From JAWVZU01 sp033722075 (GTDB lineage Bacteria; Pseudomonadota; Gammaproteobacteria; Xanthomonadales; SZUA-38): a stretch of 6,501 bases of DNA. Each line of letters opens with the position of its first letter. Position 1 is the first letter of the stretch. The stretch spans positions 1 through 6,501 of the forward strand of contig JAWVZU010000224.1 in assembly GCA_033722075.1 (NCBI GenBank). The letters are read 5' to 3'. A program made the position numbers and the translations under genes. Positions 6,460 through 6,501 of the stretch are shown here, piece by piece. The notes under the pieces were generated by a model, which searched no databases, had not been told where the DNA came from, and was given only the letters and a program-made list of their open reading frames with translations.

Positions 6460-6466
6460 CTCCTCC
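6460..6466 (-). promoter_or_regulatory. Strong Shine-Dalgarno that points to a CTG start
   Basis: GGAGGAG on the minus strand lies five bases before the CTG at 6454-6452. The spacing is ideal for initiation there and far too long (38 bases) for the GTG at 6421. It is the main evidence for the proposed start of the SDR. Confidence 0.6.
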
Positions 6467-6486
6467 GACAGGAGTCAGAGGCTCCT
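6460..6486 (-). other. Alternative hairpins around the SDR ribosome binding site
   Basis: On the minus strand, CTCCT (6474-6470) sits between two AGGAG copies: one upstream (6486-6482) and one that is the Shine-Dalgarno (6464-6460). CTCCT could pair with either, giving two mutually exclusive 5-bp stems, one hiding the ribosome site and one freeing it. The stems are short, so this may be chance. Confidence 0.25.
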
Positions 6487-6501
6487 CGACGCGTAATCCG
6501 C

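Noticed and set aside
5136..6496. Several plus-strand frames opposite the GNAT and SDR genes (for example 5136-5642 and 6155-6496).
   Set aside because: All are antisense to genes with intact catalytic motifs, and none shows a domain, signal peptide or ribosome site of its own.

Overview
The window looks like chromosomal DNA of a GC-rich gammaproteobacterium. The evidence is a PerM-type permease with a gammaproteobacterial C-terminal signature, a ZnuD-like TonB-dependent receptor, a lipid-anchored azurin, Shine-Dalgarno-led genes and uniformly high GC. Acidic proteins and linkers are common, which could fit a marine or halotolerant lifestyle, but that is inference. I cannot name the genus. 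I see no tRNA, rRNA, insertion sequence, phage gene or CRISPR array.

Layout, left half (+ strand): (1) a PerM/AI-2E family permease lacking only its N-terminus (1-1041); (2) a ~100-residue exported Cys/His protein (1158-1460); (3) a 696-residue TonB-dependent outer-membrane receptor with two His/Asp/Glu-rich loops, most like zinc receptors of the ZnuD type (1542-3632); (4) a strong hairpin (3645-3671); (5) a lipoprotein with a C-terminal azurin domain on a long acidic linker (3770-4417).

Layout, right half (- strand, transcribed right to left): an NAD-dependent epimerase/dehydratase-like SDR (6454 to 5570) is translationally coupled through an ATGA overlap to a GNAT acetyltransferase (5573 to 5109). 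A six-helix membrane protein resembling Frag1/DRAM/Sfk1 follows after 48 bp (5060 to 4404). It converges on the azurin gene, and the two reading frames overlap by 14 bp at their stop codons.

How the genes may work together: genes 2 and 3 look like a metal-acquisition pair, with a TonB-dependent receptor gathering Zn2+ (or another divalent metal) through its acidic/His loops and a small Cys/His-rich exported protein beside it. The azurin carries a complete type 1 copper site and is probably a tethered electron carrier. Whether it is functionally tied to the receptor is open. The right-hand genes look like housekeeping or accessory metabolism of unknown substrate. The most unusual details are the apparent CTG start codon of the SDR behind a strong Shine-Dalgarno, the H.8/Laz-like architecture of the azurin, and the small Cys/His partner of the receptor. 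I did not find a wholly new multi-gene system.
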